Below are positions 29,825-38,559 of a stretch of 64,000 nt of DNA, one piece after another. The stretch's first letter is position 1, and each line of letters starts with the position of its first letter. The notes beneath the pieces were generated by a model. That model searched no databases, had not been told where the DNA came from, and saw only the letters and a program-made list of their open reading frames with translations. Position numbers and translations under genes: made by a program. This DNA is from Mesorhizobium sp. J428 (GTDB lineage: Bacteria; Pseudomonadota; Alphaproteobacteria; Rhizobiales; Rhizobiaceae). Location of the stretch: NCBI RefSeq assembly GCF_024699925.1, contig NZ_JAJOMX010000001.1, forward strand, positions 2,208,001 to 2,272,000, read 5' to 3'.

Positions 29825-31046
29825 TCAGATCTCCATGCCCATCATCTTCGCCACGGTATGCACATCTTTGTCGCCGCGGCCGGACAGGTTGACGATGATC
29901 GTCTTGTCCTTGTCCATGCCGGGCGCGATCTTGATGGCGTGCGCAATGGCGTGGGCGGATTCCAGCGCCGGGATGATGCCTTCCGTCTTGGTGCAGAGCT
30001 GGAAGGCGTCCAGCGCCTCGTCGTCGAGGATCGGCACATACTCGACGCGGCCGGTGTCGCGCAGCCAGGAGTGCTCGGGCCCGACGCCGGGATAGTCCAG
30101 GCCCGCGGAGATCGAGTGGCCGTCGAGGATCTGCCCGTCCTCGTTCTGCAGCAGATAGGTGCGGTTGCCGTGCAGCACGCCGGGCCTGCCGGCATTCATC
30201 GAGGCGCAGTGCTCGATGCCGTCGAGCCCGCGTCCGCCGGCCTCGATGCCGATGATGCGCACGTCCTTGTCGTCGAGGAAGGGGTGGAACAGGCCGATCG
30301 CGTTCGAACCGCCGCCGACCGCGGCGATGATCACGTCAGGCAGCCGGCCCTCCTGTTCCAGCATCTGTTGCCGCGCCTCGATGCCGATCACCGACTGGAA
30401 CTCGCGCACCAGTTCCGGATAGGGGTGCGGGCCGGCGGCGGTACTCGATCAGGTAGTAGGTGTCCTCGACATTGGTCACCCAGTCGCGCAGCGCCTCGTT
30501 CATGGCGTCCTTCAGCGTGCCGTGGCCGGCCGTCACCGGGTTCACCGTCGCGCCCAGCAGCTTCATGCGGAACACGTTCGGCTTCTGCCGCTCGACGTCG
30601 GTCGCGCCCATGTATACGACGCATGGATAGCCGAACCTGGCGGCAACCGTCGCCGACGCCACGCCGTGCTGGCCGGCGCCCGTCTCGGCGATGATGCGCT
30701 TCTTGCCCATGCGCTTTGCGAGCAGGATCTGCCCGAGGCAGTTGTTGATCTTGTGCGAGCCGGTGTGGTTCAGGTCCTCGCGCTTGAAGAAGATGCGCGC
30801 GCCACCGAGATGCCGGGTCAAGCCCTCGGCGTAATAGAGCTTCGACGGCCGACCGGCATAATAGGTCGACAGCGACTTGAGCTCGGCCTGGAACGCGGGA
30901 TCCGTCTTGGCCTCGTTCCAGTGCCGCTCCAGGTCCAGGATCAGCGGCATCAGCGTCTCGGCGACGAAACGGCCGCCAAAGATGCCGAACATGCCCTGCT
31001 CGTCGGGGCCGGTGCGGAAGGAATTGGGCTCAATCGGCTTGTTCAT
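29825..31046 (-). pseudogene. trpB: TrpB, tryptophan synthase beta subunit, interrupted by a one-base insertion at 30445
   Basis: The start at 31046 (AGGAG upstream) gives a normal TrpB to residue about 200, including HTGSHKINN with the PLP lysine and [10 protein letters not shown]. Homology stops at YYLI, where the family continues [13 protein letters not shown]. The next frame supplies this exactly, through GGGSNAIG and [20 protein letters not shown] to the end. The minus strand reads ATC-GAGT-ACC, while ATC-GGT-ACC is expected. The extra A (T at plus 30445) touches a GTAC. Corrected, the protein would be about 406 residues. A real lesion would mean tryptophan auxotrophy unless a second trpB exists, so an artefact is likely. 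Confidence 0.9.
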
Positions 31047-31173
31047 GCCGGACTCCTGAATGCGGGGACAGACACGTATACGCCCCGGAAACCGTGGCAA
31101 TGGCTATGTCGCGTCGAGCGCGAAAAGTAAACTGTCTGCTGCGCTTCGCGACGAGTCGGGTGCGCGCCGATCG

Positions 31174-31190
31174 ACCACGCTTAGCGTGGT
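31174..31190. promoter_or_regulatory. 17-bp perfect palindrome in the trpB upstream region
   Basis: ACCACGC and GCGTGGT flank a central TTA in the 296-base spacer (31047-31342) between divergent trpB and the 31343 gene. It could be an operator or a short hairpin in the trpB leader. I see no leader peptide rich in Trp codons. The rest of the spacer shows nothing I can name. Confidence 0.4.
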
Positions 31191-31342
31191 GGAGGACGCG
31201 CGTGCCACTATCACTCCGTGCATCGATTTCCGCCCGCTCCCGCGCCGACGCCCTATCCTGCTCGGCATTCGCAGTTTTTCACACACGCGTTTATCCACGC
31301 CCCCTTCCGCCTCCCGCATGATCCACTCGAAAGGAGACGGCG

Positions 31343-31798
31343 ATGGGCTGGAAGGCGAGGATTGGGAGGGAAGGGGACGTTCTGCAGCGCATCGCAGCAT
31401 GGTTGTTCGCCCTGGCCGATCTCGCCGAACGCGCCGCAAGCGCACCCTATGCCACGCGTTGCCGCATGCTCTGGGCTTTGCAGCAGGCGGACGAGGTGGT
31501 GCGGGAGTTCGTCGCCGGCTCGGAATGGAACCCGGCCGGCCGGCAGTGGTCGCCAGCGACGACGGGCGTCCGCTACGGCAACGATCCTGCTGACGCGATC
31601 AGCCTCGCTCTGGCGCTGCGCGCGCTGGCGCTCGTGGTCCAGACCATGGCGATGCAGATCCGCCACCGATCATACTGCCGGACGGCCGAAGCCTACGACG
31701 ACGGCGGTCACGACACCCGGACACGAACCGATGCCGACGGAATCATCCGGACGCTCTCGGCTGTGTTTGCCGATGTCGAACTCCGTGACACGTCGTAA
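31343..31798 (+). CDS. Hypothetical protein of 151 residues between trpB and trpF
   Basis: A well-expressed-looking small gene: AAAGGAG lies six bases before the ATG. The product starts with a mixed helix (VLQRIAAWLFALADLAERAA), has an internal hydrophobic segment (AISLALALRALALVVQTMAM, possibly a single membrane or amphipathic helix) and ends in a charged tail with two Asp-rich stretches. I recognise no domain. It is on the opposite strand to the trp genes and splits trpB from trpF, which are adjacent in many rhizobia, so it looks like a small insertion. Codon use is like the surroundings. Confidence 0.65.
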   Translation: MGWKARIGREGDVLQRIAAWLFALADLAERAASAPYATRCRMLWALQQADEVVREFVAGSEWNPAGRQWSPATTGVRYGNDPADAISLALALRALALVVQTMAMQIRHRSYCRTAEAYDDGGHDTRTRTDADGIIRTLSAVFADVELRDTS

Positions 31799-31927
31799 GC
31801 GCCGTCCTCCTCCCGCCGAAAAGATGGCCCGAAGGTCCTCTGACGGGTGAGCGGCGCGAACGAAAATGGGAGAGATCGGCGCAGGAGGAGAGCTTACCCC
31901 GCGCCGACGTCGGCGCGCGCCATGCCG

Positions 31928-32575
31928 TCAGCTTCGGGCCTTCCGCGCTGCCTCGAAGAAATCACGGATCAACCCCACGTCCTTGACGCCCGGCGCAGAT
32001 TCGACTCCGGACGAGACATCCAGACCCGGCGGGTTCGCGATCCGGATCGCGTCGCCGACATTGCCCGGATTGAGGCCTCCCGACAGCATGTAGTCGAGGC
32101 CGGGATCGAGGGCGGCGAGCAGGCGCCAGTCGAACGACACGCCGTTGCCGCCCGGCAGTTCGGAGCCTTTCGGCGCCTTGGCGTCGAGCAGCAGCCGGTC
32201 CGCGACGCCGACGAAACCCTGGATCGGCAGCAGGTCGGCGGGCTCGCTCACCGACAGCGCCTTCATCACCGGCAGGTTATAGCGTTCCCGCACCTGCGCC
32301 ACGCGCGCCGGCGTTTCCTTGCCGTGAAGCTGCAGCATGTCGGGCTTCGTCTCCGACACGATCGCGTCGAGGAATTCATCGCTCGCGTCGACGGTGACGG
32401 CGACCGCCTTGGCGCGCCCGATTGCCGCCTGCCGCAACTCGGCCGCCTGCTGCGGCGTCACGTTGCGGGGGCTCTTGGGAAAGAAGATGAAGCCGACATG
32501 GCTCGCGCCGCCGTCGAGCGCCGCCGCGATCGTCTCGGGCGTGGACAGGCCGCATATCTTGATGTCGAGGGACAT
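31928..32575 (-). CDS. trpF: TrpF, phosphoribosylanthranilate isomerase
   Basis: A 215-residue barrel that converts PRA to CdRP in tryptophan synthesis. The catalytic Cys is in DIKICGLST near the N-terminus, the later Asp in LLLDAKAPKG, and the phosphate site is MLSGGLNPGNV followed by DVSSGVES. The ATG at 32575 gives the correct N-terminus although the upstream sequence lacks a strong ribosome-binding site; the open frame beyond it is not TrpF-like. In many rhizobia trpF precedes trpB directly. Here about 880 bases with an opposite-strand gene lie between them, so trpF probably needs its own promoter and terminator. Confidence 0.95.
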   Translation of the reverse strand: MSLDIKICGLSTPETIAAALDGGASHVGFIFFPKSPRNVTPQQAAELRQAAIGRAKAVAVTVDASDEFLDAIVSETKPDMLQLHGKETPARVAQVRERYNLPVMKALSVSEPADLLPIQGFVGVADRLLLDAKAPKGSELPGGNGVSFDWRLLAALDPGLDYMLSGGLNPGNVGDAIRIANPPGLDVSSGVESAPGVKDVGLIRDFFEAARKARS

Positions 32576-32696
32576 GATGCGGGCGAAATGCCACGAATGC
32601 GCGGCGAAGTCGAGAAAAACACGCAGCCGGTGGCATTGAGGCCTCCGCCACTCCGCCCTAAATCTACGTGGAGACGACAAGCAGAGGGGGCACCAG

Positions 32697-32921
32697 ATGA
32701 CCAAGCAGCCGGCAACCGTCGAGCAACTCGAGGAAAAGATCGCCCAGGCCTATCAGGTGATCGGCCACCTGCTCGATCTGTCGGGTTTCGACGGCGGCGA
32801 GGGCGAGCGGGCCCTGGACTATTTTTCGTCCGACGAGTTCGATCCCGATTTCCTGCCCTGGCCGCGACCCGGAGAGGAAGGGCTGCGGCCGGACGAACTG
32901 AACGCCGGCAACGACGGGTGA
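32697..32921 (+). CDS. Small acidic hypothetical protein of 74 residues
   Basis: A short acidic protein, mostly helical at the start (VEQLEEKIAQAYQVIGHLLDL) with a C-terminal tail rich in Asp, Pro and Glu (DEFDPDFLPWPRPGEEG). GAGGGGG stands about seven bases before the ATG, and codon use is GC-rich like the core genes. It is divergent from trpF, with 121 bases between the start codons. I do not recognise a family. The helical first half could be a short coiled coil. It is likely real because of the ribosome site and composition. Confidence 0.65.
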   Translation: MTKQPATVEQLEEKIAQAYQVIGHLLDLSGFDGGEGERALDYFSSDEFDPDFLPWPRPGEEGLRPDELNAGNDG

Positions 32922-32981
32922 AGGAGATTGCTCCCTTACAAATGCATTCAGCATCCCGCCTTCAACGAAGCGCTTCGGCTT

Positions 32982-33581
32982 CTATAGAGCAAGGACTTTG
33001 GTCAGCTCGTTCTCAATCATTGTTATCTCATGATCTAATATCGACTGAGAAGAGTTAGTTGGACTCCAATAAGCTCTCTCTGCGAACGCATCCAATATGC
33101 CAAACTTATTAGGGCCGCTTCCCGCCTTATACGATTTCTGGATCAACAGAATTCCCGCACCAGCCTGATCACGGTTAATGCGCGGTTCGTCGCGAGGATA
33201 AACAGCCAAGATACGATTAGTACCACCCTGAGTCAGACAAATCTCCGGCTCGATATGGACGGAAAAGATCTTCTTTGGAGAGGTCCACAATGCCTTTCCA
33301 GCTTTCTTTCCGGTGCCAGTTTGTTTCTTAAGCCAATTGGAGCAATGCTCTGCAATCTTTACGTTTCGATCTATAGCGTTCTCAGGGGCCATAGCCTTAA
33401 TTCTCATTTTGACAAATTCAAGCGACTTGGAGTCTCCACATAGGCTAGCGACTCCGTCGCGTGAGGTTCTGTAGTAGTCAAAACCACCAGCTTGCGAGCA
33501 CTTAGACAGATCTCGAATCTTGTCTCCGGTATTTTGTGTCAGCAACTTAAGAAACGTCGAAAAATGCATTATCACGGGCAT
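32982..33581 (-). CDS. AT-rich hypothetical protein of 199 residues, probably acquired
   Basis: The gene lies in a stretch (about 32930-33640) that is clearly richer in A and T than everything around it, with codons the neighbours avoid. The start at 33581 is preferred because GGAG lies six bases upstream; an ATG at 33569 is possible. The product is basic and Lys-rich in the middle (KKQTGTGKKAGKALWTSPKK), with DYYRTSRDGVASLC and a C-terminal SILDHEITMIENELTKVL helix. I recognise no domain, signal peptide or membrane segment. No transposase, tRNA or repeat flanks it. Its role is unknown; the composition supports horizontal transfer. Confidence 0.7.
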   Translation of the reverse strand: MPVIMHFSTFLKLLTQNTGDKIRDLSKCSQAGGFDYYRTSRDGVASLCGDSKSLEFVKMRIKAMAPENAIDRNVKIAEHCSNWLKKQTGTGKKAGKALWTSPKKIFSVHIEPEICLTQGGTNRILAVYPRDEPRINRDQAGAGILLIQKSYKAGSGPNKFGILDAFAERAYWSPTNSSQSILDHEITMIENELTKVLAL

Positions 33582-33634
33582 CGCAGGCTCCGATTTCCGA
33601 CTCACCTGCTTCAATAATAAAACAAAATCGAAAG

Positions 33635-34393
33635 CTAACCAAACCTGATCGCCTGAAGCGCCGCGCCGTTCTTCTTCAGCCAGGCTCGCGCCTCGTCCGT
33701 CCTCGGGCAGAGTTCCCGGCACAGTGCCCAGAACTTCGGCCCGTGATTCATTTCCTTCAGATGCGCCACCTCGTGCGCGACGAGGTAGTCGATCACCGTC
33801 GGGCGCGCCATCATGATGCGCCACGAAAAGGACAGGCTGCCGTCCGATGTGCAGGAGCCCCAGCGGCTGGTCGTGTCCTTGAAGCGGATCGCCTTCGCCG
33901 TGCGCCCGACGGCGGCGGTGTGCTTCGCCACCAGCGCCTCGATATCCTTCTTGGCCTCGCGCTTGAGGAAGTCTGCGACGCGGCGGGCAAGATGAGCGCG
34001 CTCGCCGTGCACGATCAGCGCCGGCACGCCGTCAACCTCGGCCACCGTCACCGAACCGCGCCTGTCGGCTTCGTGGACGATGAGATGCGGCACGCCCCGC
34101 ACCGGGATCTTCACGCCCGGTCGTATCTGCGGTTTGTCCGGCACCTTGGCGATGCGGGCTTCCAGCCATCCCTGGTGACGGTCGATGAACCGGTCGACTT
34201 CGCGGGCGGGAATGCCCGGCGGCACCGTCACGCGCAGGCCCTGCCCGCCGGCGTCGATGCGCAGGGTCAGTCGCCGGGCGCGCGCGTTCTCGACGATGCG
34301 CAATGGCAGCGTGCGCCCGCCGACCTCGTGCATCCGTTCGAGCGGCTTGGCGGGACGGCGCGGCTCTGGCTTTCTCAGGAGCGAGAAGATCAT
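33635..34393 (-). CDS. YgjP-like (M48/SprT-type) zinc metallopeptidase
   Basis: A 252-residue protein with the zinc motif HEVAHLKEMNHGPKFW (H-E-x-x-H and a third His seven residues on), the WGSCTSDGSLSFSWR block, and the N-terminal beta-rich half of the YgjP/DUF45 family. The family's physiological substrates are not known. There is no signal peptide, so it is cytoplasmic. The ATG at 34393 (MIFSLLRKPEPRR) gives the family-like N-terminus; the longer open frame runs into the opposite reading of sitD. The gene lies between the AT-rich insertion and the sit operon, in the same direction as both. Confidence 0.88.
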   Translation of the reverse strand: MIFSLLRKPEPRRPAKPLERMHEVGGRTLPLRIVENARARRLTLRIDAGGQGLRVTVPPGIPAREVDRFIDRHQGWLEARIAKVPDKPQIRPGVKIPVRGVPHLIVHEADRRGSVTVAEVDGVPALIVHGERAHLARRVADFLKREAKKDIEALVAKHTAAVGRTAKAIRFKDTTSRWGSCTSDGSLSFSWRIMMARPTVIDYLVAHEVAHLKEMNHGPKFWALCRELCPRTDEARAWLKKNGAALQAIRFG

Positions 34394-34452
34394 GCGCGTG
34401 ATGATAAGCGATTCGCGCGCATGGAGCAGGAGGTCGCGGCCTCCTCGAACGG

Positions 34453-35286
34453 TCAGGCCGCCTCGCCCTCCGCTGGCACGGACAGGCGTGCCCGCAGGAA
34501 GGCGACGACGAAGGTTCCGGACATCAGCAGCACGATCGTCGGCGCCGGCGCGGAGTCCAGGAAGAAGGACAGATAGACGCCGAGCAGCGATGCGACGACC
34601 GCCACTGTCACCGAAATTGCGATCATCACGCCGAACCGCCGCGCGATCAGGAAGCCGATCGCGCCCGGCGCGATGAGCAGTGCGATGGCGAGGATGATGC
34701 CGACCGACTTGAGCGCGCCGACGATCGACAGCGACAGCAGCGCCAGCAGCCCGTAATGCAGCAGCCGAACCGGCAGGCCGATCGCCTTCGCGTGCTGCTG
34801 GTCGAAGGCATGAAGCATAAGGTCGCGCCACTTGATCGCCAGCGCGCCGGCGACGACCGCCGCGATGGCGCCGGCCTCGATGATGTCGCCCCAGCCGACA
34901 CCCAGCATGTCGCCGAACAGGATGTGGTCGAGATGCAGTTCCGTCTCGATCATCGAGTAGAGCACCAGGCCCAGCCCGAACATGCCCGAGAAGAGGACGC
35001 CCATGACGGTGTCCTCCTTGATGCGGCTGTTTTCCTTCAGGTAGCCGGTGCCGACGGCGCAGAACATGCCTGCCGCGAAGGCGCCGAGGCCGATCGGCAG
35101 GCCGGCGACATAGGCCAGCACCACGCCGGGCAACACGGCATGGCTGACCGCGTCTCCCATCAGCGACCAGCCCTTCAGCACCAGGAACGGCGACAGGAGC
35201 CCCATCGGGATCGCCACCAGCAGCGAGACGATGAAGGCCTGCTGCATGAAGGGGAAGGAGAAGGGGAGGAGGAGCGTGTCGATCAT
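34453..35286 (-). CDS. sitD: Metal (Mn/Fe) ABC transporter permease SitD
   Basis: A 277-residue ABC-3 family permease with eight to nine hydrophobic segments, the conserved GWSLMGDAVSHAVLPG and ILFGDMLGV loops, and LIAPGAIGFLIARRF. It forms the membrane channel with SitC and is powered by SitB. The ATG at 35286 overlaps the sitC stop in ATGA; the open frame upstream is a shadow of sitC. Rhizobial Sit systems import Mn2+ mainly. It is the last gene of sitABCD, followed 59 bases later by the metallopeptidase gene in the same direction. Confidence 0.93.
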   Translation of the reverse strand: MIDTLLLPFSFPFMQQAFIVSLLVAIPMGLLSPFLVLKGWSLMGDAVSHAVLPGVVLAYVAGLPIGLGAFAAGMFCAVGTGYLKENSRIKEDTVMGVLFSGMFGLGLVLYSMIETELHLDHILFGDMLGVGWGDIIEAGAIAAVVAGALAIKWRDLMLHAFDQQHAKAIGLPVRLLHYGLLALLSLSIVGALKSVGIILAIALLIAPGAIGFLIARRFGVMIAISVTVAVVASLLGVYLSFFLDSAPAPTIVLLMSGTFVVAFLRARLSVPAEGEAA

Positions 35287-36143
35287 GCCTGCGCCTCCAG
35301 CGCTTCCCGTGCCCGTCGCCGCGCGGCCAGCAGGCCGTGCTTCGGCGCGAAGACGAAGGCGGTCAGGAAGACCGCCATCTGCAGCACGACGATGACGCCG
35401 CCGGTCGCGCCGTCGAGGAAATAGGAGATGTAGGCGCCAATCAGGCTCGACAGCGCCCCGATTACCACTGCGATCGTGATCAGGCGCGGGAAGCGGTCGG
35501 TGAGCAGATAGGCGGTCGCGCCGGGCGTGACGACCATGGCGATCACCAGGAAGGCGCCGACGGTCTGCAGCGCTGCCACCGTGCAGGCGGCGAGAAGGGT
35601 GAAGAAGACGCCCTTGAGCAGGCCCGGCCGCAGGCCGATCGAACGCGCATGGTTCTCGTCGAAGAAGGCCACCATCAGGTCCTTCCACTTGGCGATCAGG
35701 ATCGCGAGCGACACGCCGGCAATCAGCACCAGCTGCAGCGTGTCGGCCGGCGTGATGGCGAGGATGTTGCCGAGCACGATCGTCTGGATGTTCACCGAGG
35801 TGGGCGACAGGGACACCATGAACAGGCCGAGCCCGAAGAAGGAGGTGAAGATCATGCCGATGATCGCATCCTCGCGCAGCCTGGTCCGCTGGTTGAGGAA
35901 CAGCATCGCACCGGCGGCGAGCCCGCCGGCCAGGAACGCGCCGAGGGCGAAGGGCAGGCCCAGCATGTAGGCGCCGGCGACGCCCGGCACGATCGAATGC
36001 GAGAGCGCGTCGCCGATCAGCGACCAGCCCTTGAGCATCAGGAAGGCGGACAGGAAGGCGCAGACCGCGCCGACCAGCGCCGAGACCCACATGGCGTTGA
36101 CCATGTAGCCGTAGCCGAACGGTTCGAGCAAGGTCGCCATCAT
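35283..36143 (-). CDS. sitC: Metal (Mn/Fe) ABC transporter permease SitC
   Basis: A 286-residue ABC-3 permease paralogous to Sit[34 protein letters not shown] and [15 protein letters not shown] are the equivalents of the SitD loops. Its start overlaps the sitB stop (ATGA) and its stop overlaps the sitD start, so the pair is made in step. Two different permease subunits are typical of Sit systems, while ZnuB and many Mnt systems use one. This favours a manganese/iron system over a zinc system. Confidence 0.93.
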   Translation of the reverse strand: MMATLLEPFGYGYMVNAMWVSALVGAVCAFLSAFLMLKGWSLIGDALSHSIVPGVAGAYMLGLPFALGAFLAGGLAAGAMLFLNQRTRLREDAIIGMIFTSFFGLGLFMVSLSPTSVNIQTIVLGNILAITPADTLQLVLIAGVSLAILIAKWKDLMVAFFDENHARSIGLRPGLLKGVFFTLLAACTVAALQTVGAFLVIAMVVTPGATAYLLTDRFPRLITIAVVIGALSSLIGAYISYFLDGATGGVIVVLQMAVFLTAFVFAPKHGLLAARRRAREALEAQA

Positions 36144-37078
36144 TCGGCCGGCTCGTCGGGCTTGCGCGAGGCGGGGGCAGCGGTCCCGGTCAGCCCCTTC
36201 TCGGAATAGACCACCAGCGGACGCTCGTCGTCGGAGATGACGGTGACCTGCCGCGCGTCCTCGTCGTCGTGCAGCTCCGCGCCGCCAAGTACGAAATGGC
36301 GCAGCACGCCGCCGAAGGCGCGCTCCAGGTTGTCACGCGTGAAGACGGTCTCGGTCGGCCCTTCCGCCAGCACGGTACGATTGATGAGGATCACGCGGTC
36401 GCAGAAGTCCGGGACGGAACCAAGGTTGTGCGTCGAGACGAGCATGATCTTGCCCTCGTCGCGCAGGCTGCGCATCAGCGCAATGATCGCGTCCTCGGTG
36501 TTGACGTCCACGCCGGTGAACGGCTCGTCGAGCAGGATCACCTCACCTTCCTGCGCGAGCGCCCGGGCCAGGAAGACACGCTTCTTCTGGCCGCCGGACA
36601 ACTCGCCGATCTGCCGCTTGCGGTAGTCCGCCATGCCGACGCGCTCGAGCGCCTGCGTCACCATCTCCCGGTCGCGGCGCGAGGGGATGCGCATGAAGTT
36701 CATGTGGCCGTAGCGGCCCATCATCACCACGTCCTCGACCAGAACCGGGAAGGTCCAGTCGACCTCCTCCGCCTGCGGGACATAGGCGACGACGTTCTTC
36801 TTCAGCGCCCGGCCGGCCGGTTCGCCGAACATGGTGACGGAGCCGGCGGCGAGCGGCACAAAGCCCATGATGGCCTTGAACAGGGTCGATTTGCCCGACC
36901 CGTTCACGCCGACCAGCGCGGTGATCGATCCGCGCGGAATGGAGAAGGAGGCAGACCGGAGCGCGGTGTTGCCGCTCCGGCACGTCACGGTGAGATTCTT
37001 CGCGACGAGGCCGGCGGTTAACGCCGGCCCGTCTCGTTGCCCGTCGGGCAAAGCCTGTTTCTGCGGTGCCATATTCAT
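36140..37078 (-). CDS. sitB: Metal (Mn/Fe) ABC transporter ATP-binding protein SitB
   Basis: A 312-residue ATPase with Walker [16 protein letters not shown]-loop [10 protein letters not shown], signature [16 protein letters not shown], Walker [14 protein letters not shown] and switch His in [19 protein letters not shown] is typical of metal-family ABC ATPases. The C-terminal 50 residues are a charged, poorly conserved tail. It overlaps sitA upstream and sitC downstream by four bases each. An alternative start two codons downstream is possible. Function is assigned from sequence plus the operon. Confidence 0.94.
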   Translation of the reverse strand: MNMAPQKQALPDGQRDGPALTAGLVAKNLTVTCRSGNTALRSASFSIPRGSITALVGVNGSGKSTLFKAIMGFVPLAAGSVTMFGEPAGRALKKNVVAYVPQAEEVDWTFPVLVEDVVMMGRYGHMNFMRIPSRRDREMVTQALERVGMADYRKRQIGELSGGQKKRVFLARALAQEGEVILLDEPFTGVDVNTEDAIIALMRSLRDEGKIMLVSTHNLGSVPDFCDRVILINRTVLAEGPTETVFTRDNLERAFGGVLRHFVLGGAELHDDEDARQVTVISDDERPLVVYSEKGLTGTAAPASRKPDEPAE

Positions 37079-37968
37079 TCCGCAAGGCCTTTTGCGATCG
37101 TTTCGGTCGTCACCCGCATCAGGTCGAGATAGGTCGGCACCGGACCGTCCGCTTCGCTGAGCGAGTCGACATAGAGAACGCCACCGTAGCGGGCTCCGGT
37201 CTCGCGCGCCACCTGCTGCGCCGGGTCGGGCGACACCGTGCTTTCGCTGAAGACGACCGGGATCTTGTCGGCCTTCACCGCGTCGACGACCTTGCGCACC
37301 TGCTGCGGCGTGCCCTGGCCGTCGGCATTGATCGGCCAGAGATAGAGTTCCTTCAGGCCGAAATCGCGCGCGAGATAGGAGAAGGCGCCTTCGCTGGTGA
37401 CCAGCCAGCGGCGCTCCTGCGGGATCGCGTCGAGCGCGGCGCGTACAGGCGCGACGGCGGCGTCGATCTTCGCCTTGTAGGCCTCGGCGTTCGCCTTGTA
37501 GGCCTCGGCATTGGTCGGGTCATATTTGGCGAAGGCGGCCGCGATGTTGTCGACATAGATCTTCACGTCTGTCGGCGACATCCAGGCATGCGGGTTGGGC
37601 TTGCCGGTATAGGGACCTTCTGAAATGCCGATCGGCTCGACACCCTCCGACACCACCACGCCCGGGATGTCGCGCAGGTTCTGGAAGAAGCGCTGGAACC
37701 AGGTCTCGAGGTTGAGCCCGTTCCACAGGATCAGGTCGGCGTCCTGCGCCTTGACGATGTCGCGCGGTGTCGGCTGGTAGTTGTGGATCTCCGCGCCGGC
37801 GCGCGTGATGGATTCCACCTCCGCCGCATCGCCGGCGACGTTCTTCGCAATGTCCGCGATGACCGTAAAGGTCGTGACAGCCTTGAACTTGTCCGCAGCG
37901 TTTGCGGGGACGATTGCTGCGGCGGAGAGGGCCAGGCCGATCAGGGCGCTGCGTAGGATGGAAGGCAT
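37075..37968 (-). CDS. sitA: Metal (Mn/Fe) ABC transporter periplasmic binding protein SitA
   Basis: A 297-residue cluster A-I solute-binding protein with an N-terminal signal peptide ([19 protein letters not shown]). The metal ligands are visible: His in [13 protein letters not shown], His in [10 protein letters not shown], Glu in [12 protein letters not shown], and an Asp near the C-terminus in FSESTVSPD. The short histidine-poor loop points to Mn/Fe rather than Zn, since ZnuA has a His-rich loop. The ATG at 37968 gives the signal peptide; the open frame extends further only as a shadow. It is divergent from the Fur/Mur gene, with an operator-like palindrome between them. Confidence 0.94.
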   Translation of the reverse strand: MPSILRSALIGLALSAAAIVPANAADKFKAVTTFTVIADIAKNVAGDAAEVESITRAGAEIHNYQPTPRDIVKAQDADLILWNGLNLETWFQRFFQNLRDIPGVVVSEGVEPIGISEGPYTGKPNPHAWMSPTDVKIYVDNIAAAFAKYDPTNAEAYKANAEAYKAKIDAAVAPVRAALDAIPQERRWLVTSEGAFSYLARDFGLKELYLWPINADGQGTPQQVRKVVDAVKADKIPVVFSESTVSPDPAQQVARETGARYGGVLYVDSLSEADGPVPTYLDLMRVTTETIAKGLAE

Positions 37969-38048
37969 ACTGCGTCTTTCTCCACATTGCCGCGTCATCG
38001 CGGCTCCATGATCGACATAAGGTGCGAACGCTTGTATGTCAATGCAAA

Positions 38049-38063
38049 TGCAAATCGTTTGCA
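38049..38063. promoter_or_regulatory. Mur/Fur-box-like palindrome between sitA and the Fur-family gene
   Basis: TGCAAA-TCG-TTTGCA is a perfect 6-bp inverted repeat, with another TGCAAA directly before it at 38043-38048. It lies 81 bases from the sitA start and 46 from the regulator start. It resembles the Mn-responsive Mur sites described for rhizobial sitA, and would let one regulator control both divergent genes. Confidence 0.7.
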
Positions 38064-38109
38064 ACTAGGAAAACTTGGCAATGCGTTCGCCCTGTCGCAT
38101 ATAGCGGCG

Positions 38110-38559
38110 ATGACGGAGGAAGCGAAAAAGTTGCGCGGCTACGAGGCTCGTCTGCGGGAGGCTGGCGTGCGTATCACGCGGCCGCGCCGGGCGATCCTGC
38201 AGATCCTTTCAGAGACGGCGGATCATCCCGACGCGATGGAAATCTTCCAGCGGGCATCGTCGATCGATCCGACGATTTCGCTTTCGACCGTCTATCGCAC
38301 GATGAAACTGCTCGAGGACAAGGGCGAGATCCAGCGCCACGCCTTCGCCGGCGGGCCCTCCCGCTTCGAGCAGGCGGCGGCCGAGCACCACGACCATCTG
38401 ATCGACCTCGACACCGGCGACGTGATCGAGTTCCATTCCGAGCGGATCGAGCAGCTGCAGGACGAGATCGCGCGCAGGCTCGGCTACGACATCGTGCATC
38501 ACCGGCTGGAGCTCTACGGCCGCAAGCGCAAGGGCAGTAAGCCTACGCCGCGCGAATGA
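38110..38559 (+). CDS. mur: Fur-family regulator, probably the manganese-responsive Mur
   Basis: A 149-residue Fur-type repressor. The N-terminal winged helix includes [15 protein letters not shown] and [14 protein letters not shown]. The dimer domain has the metal cluster [23 protein letters not shown]. The C-x2-C structural zinc motif of enteric Fur is absent, as usual in rhizobial Mur/Fur. Divergence from sitABCD and the palindrome at 38049-38063 strongly suggest that it represses the Mn importer when manganese is sufficient. The ATG at 38110 was preferred because upstream codons in frame cover the operator. Its last 17 bases overlap the convergent GMC pseudogene. Confidence 0.9.
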   Translation: MTEEAKKLRGYEARLREAGVRITRPRRAILQILSETADHPDAMEIFQRASSIDPTISLSTVYRTMKLLEDKGEIQRHAFAGGPSRFEQAAAEHHDHLIDLDTGDVIEFHSERIEQLQDEIARRLGYDIVHHRLELYGRKRKGSKPTPRE

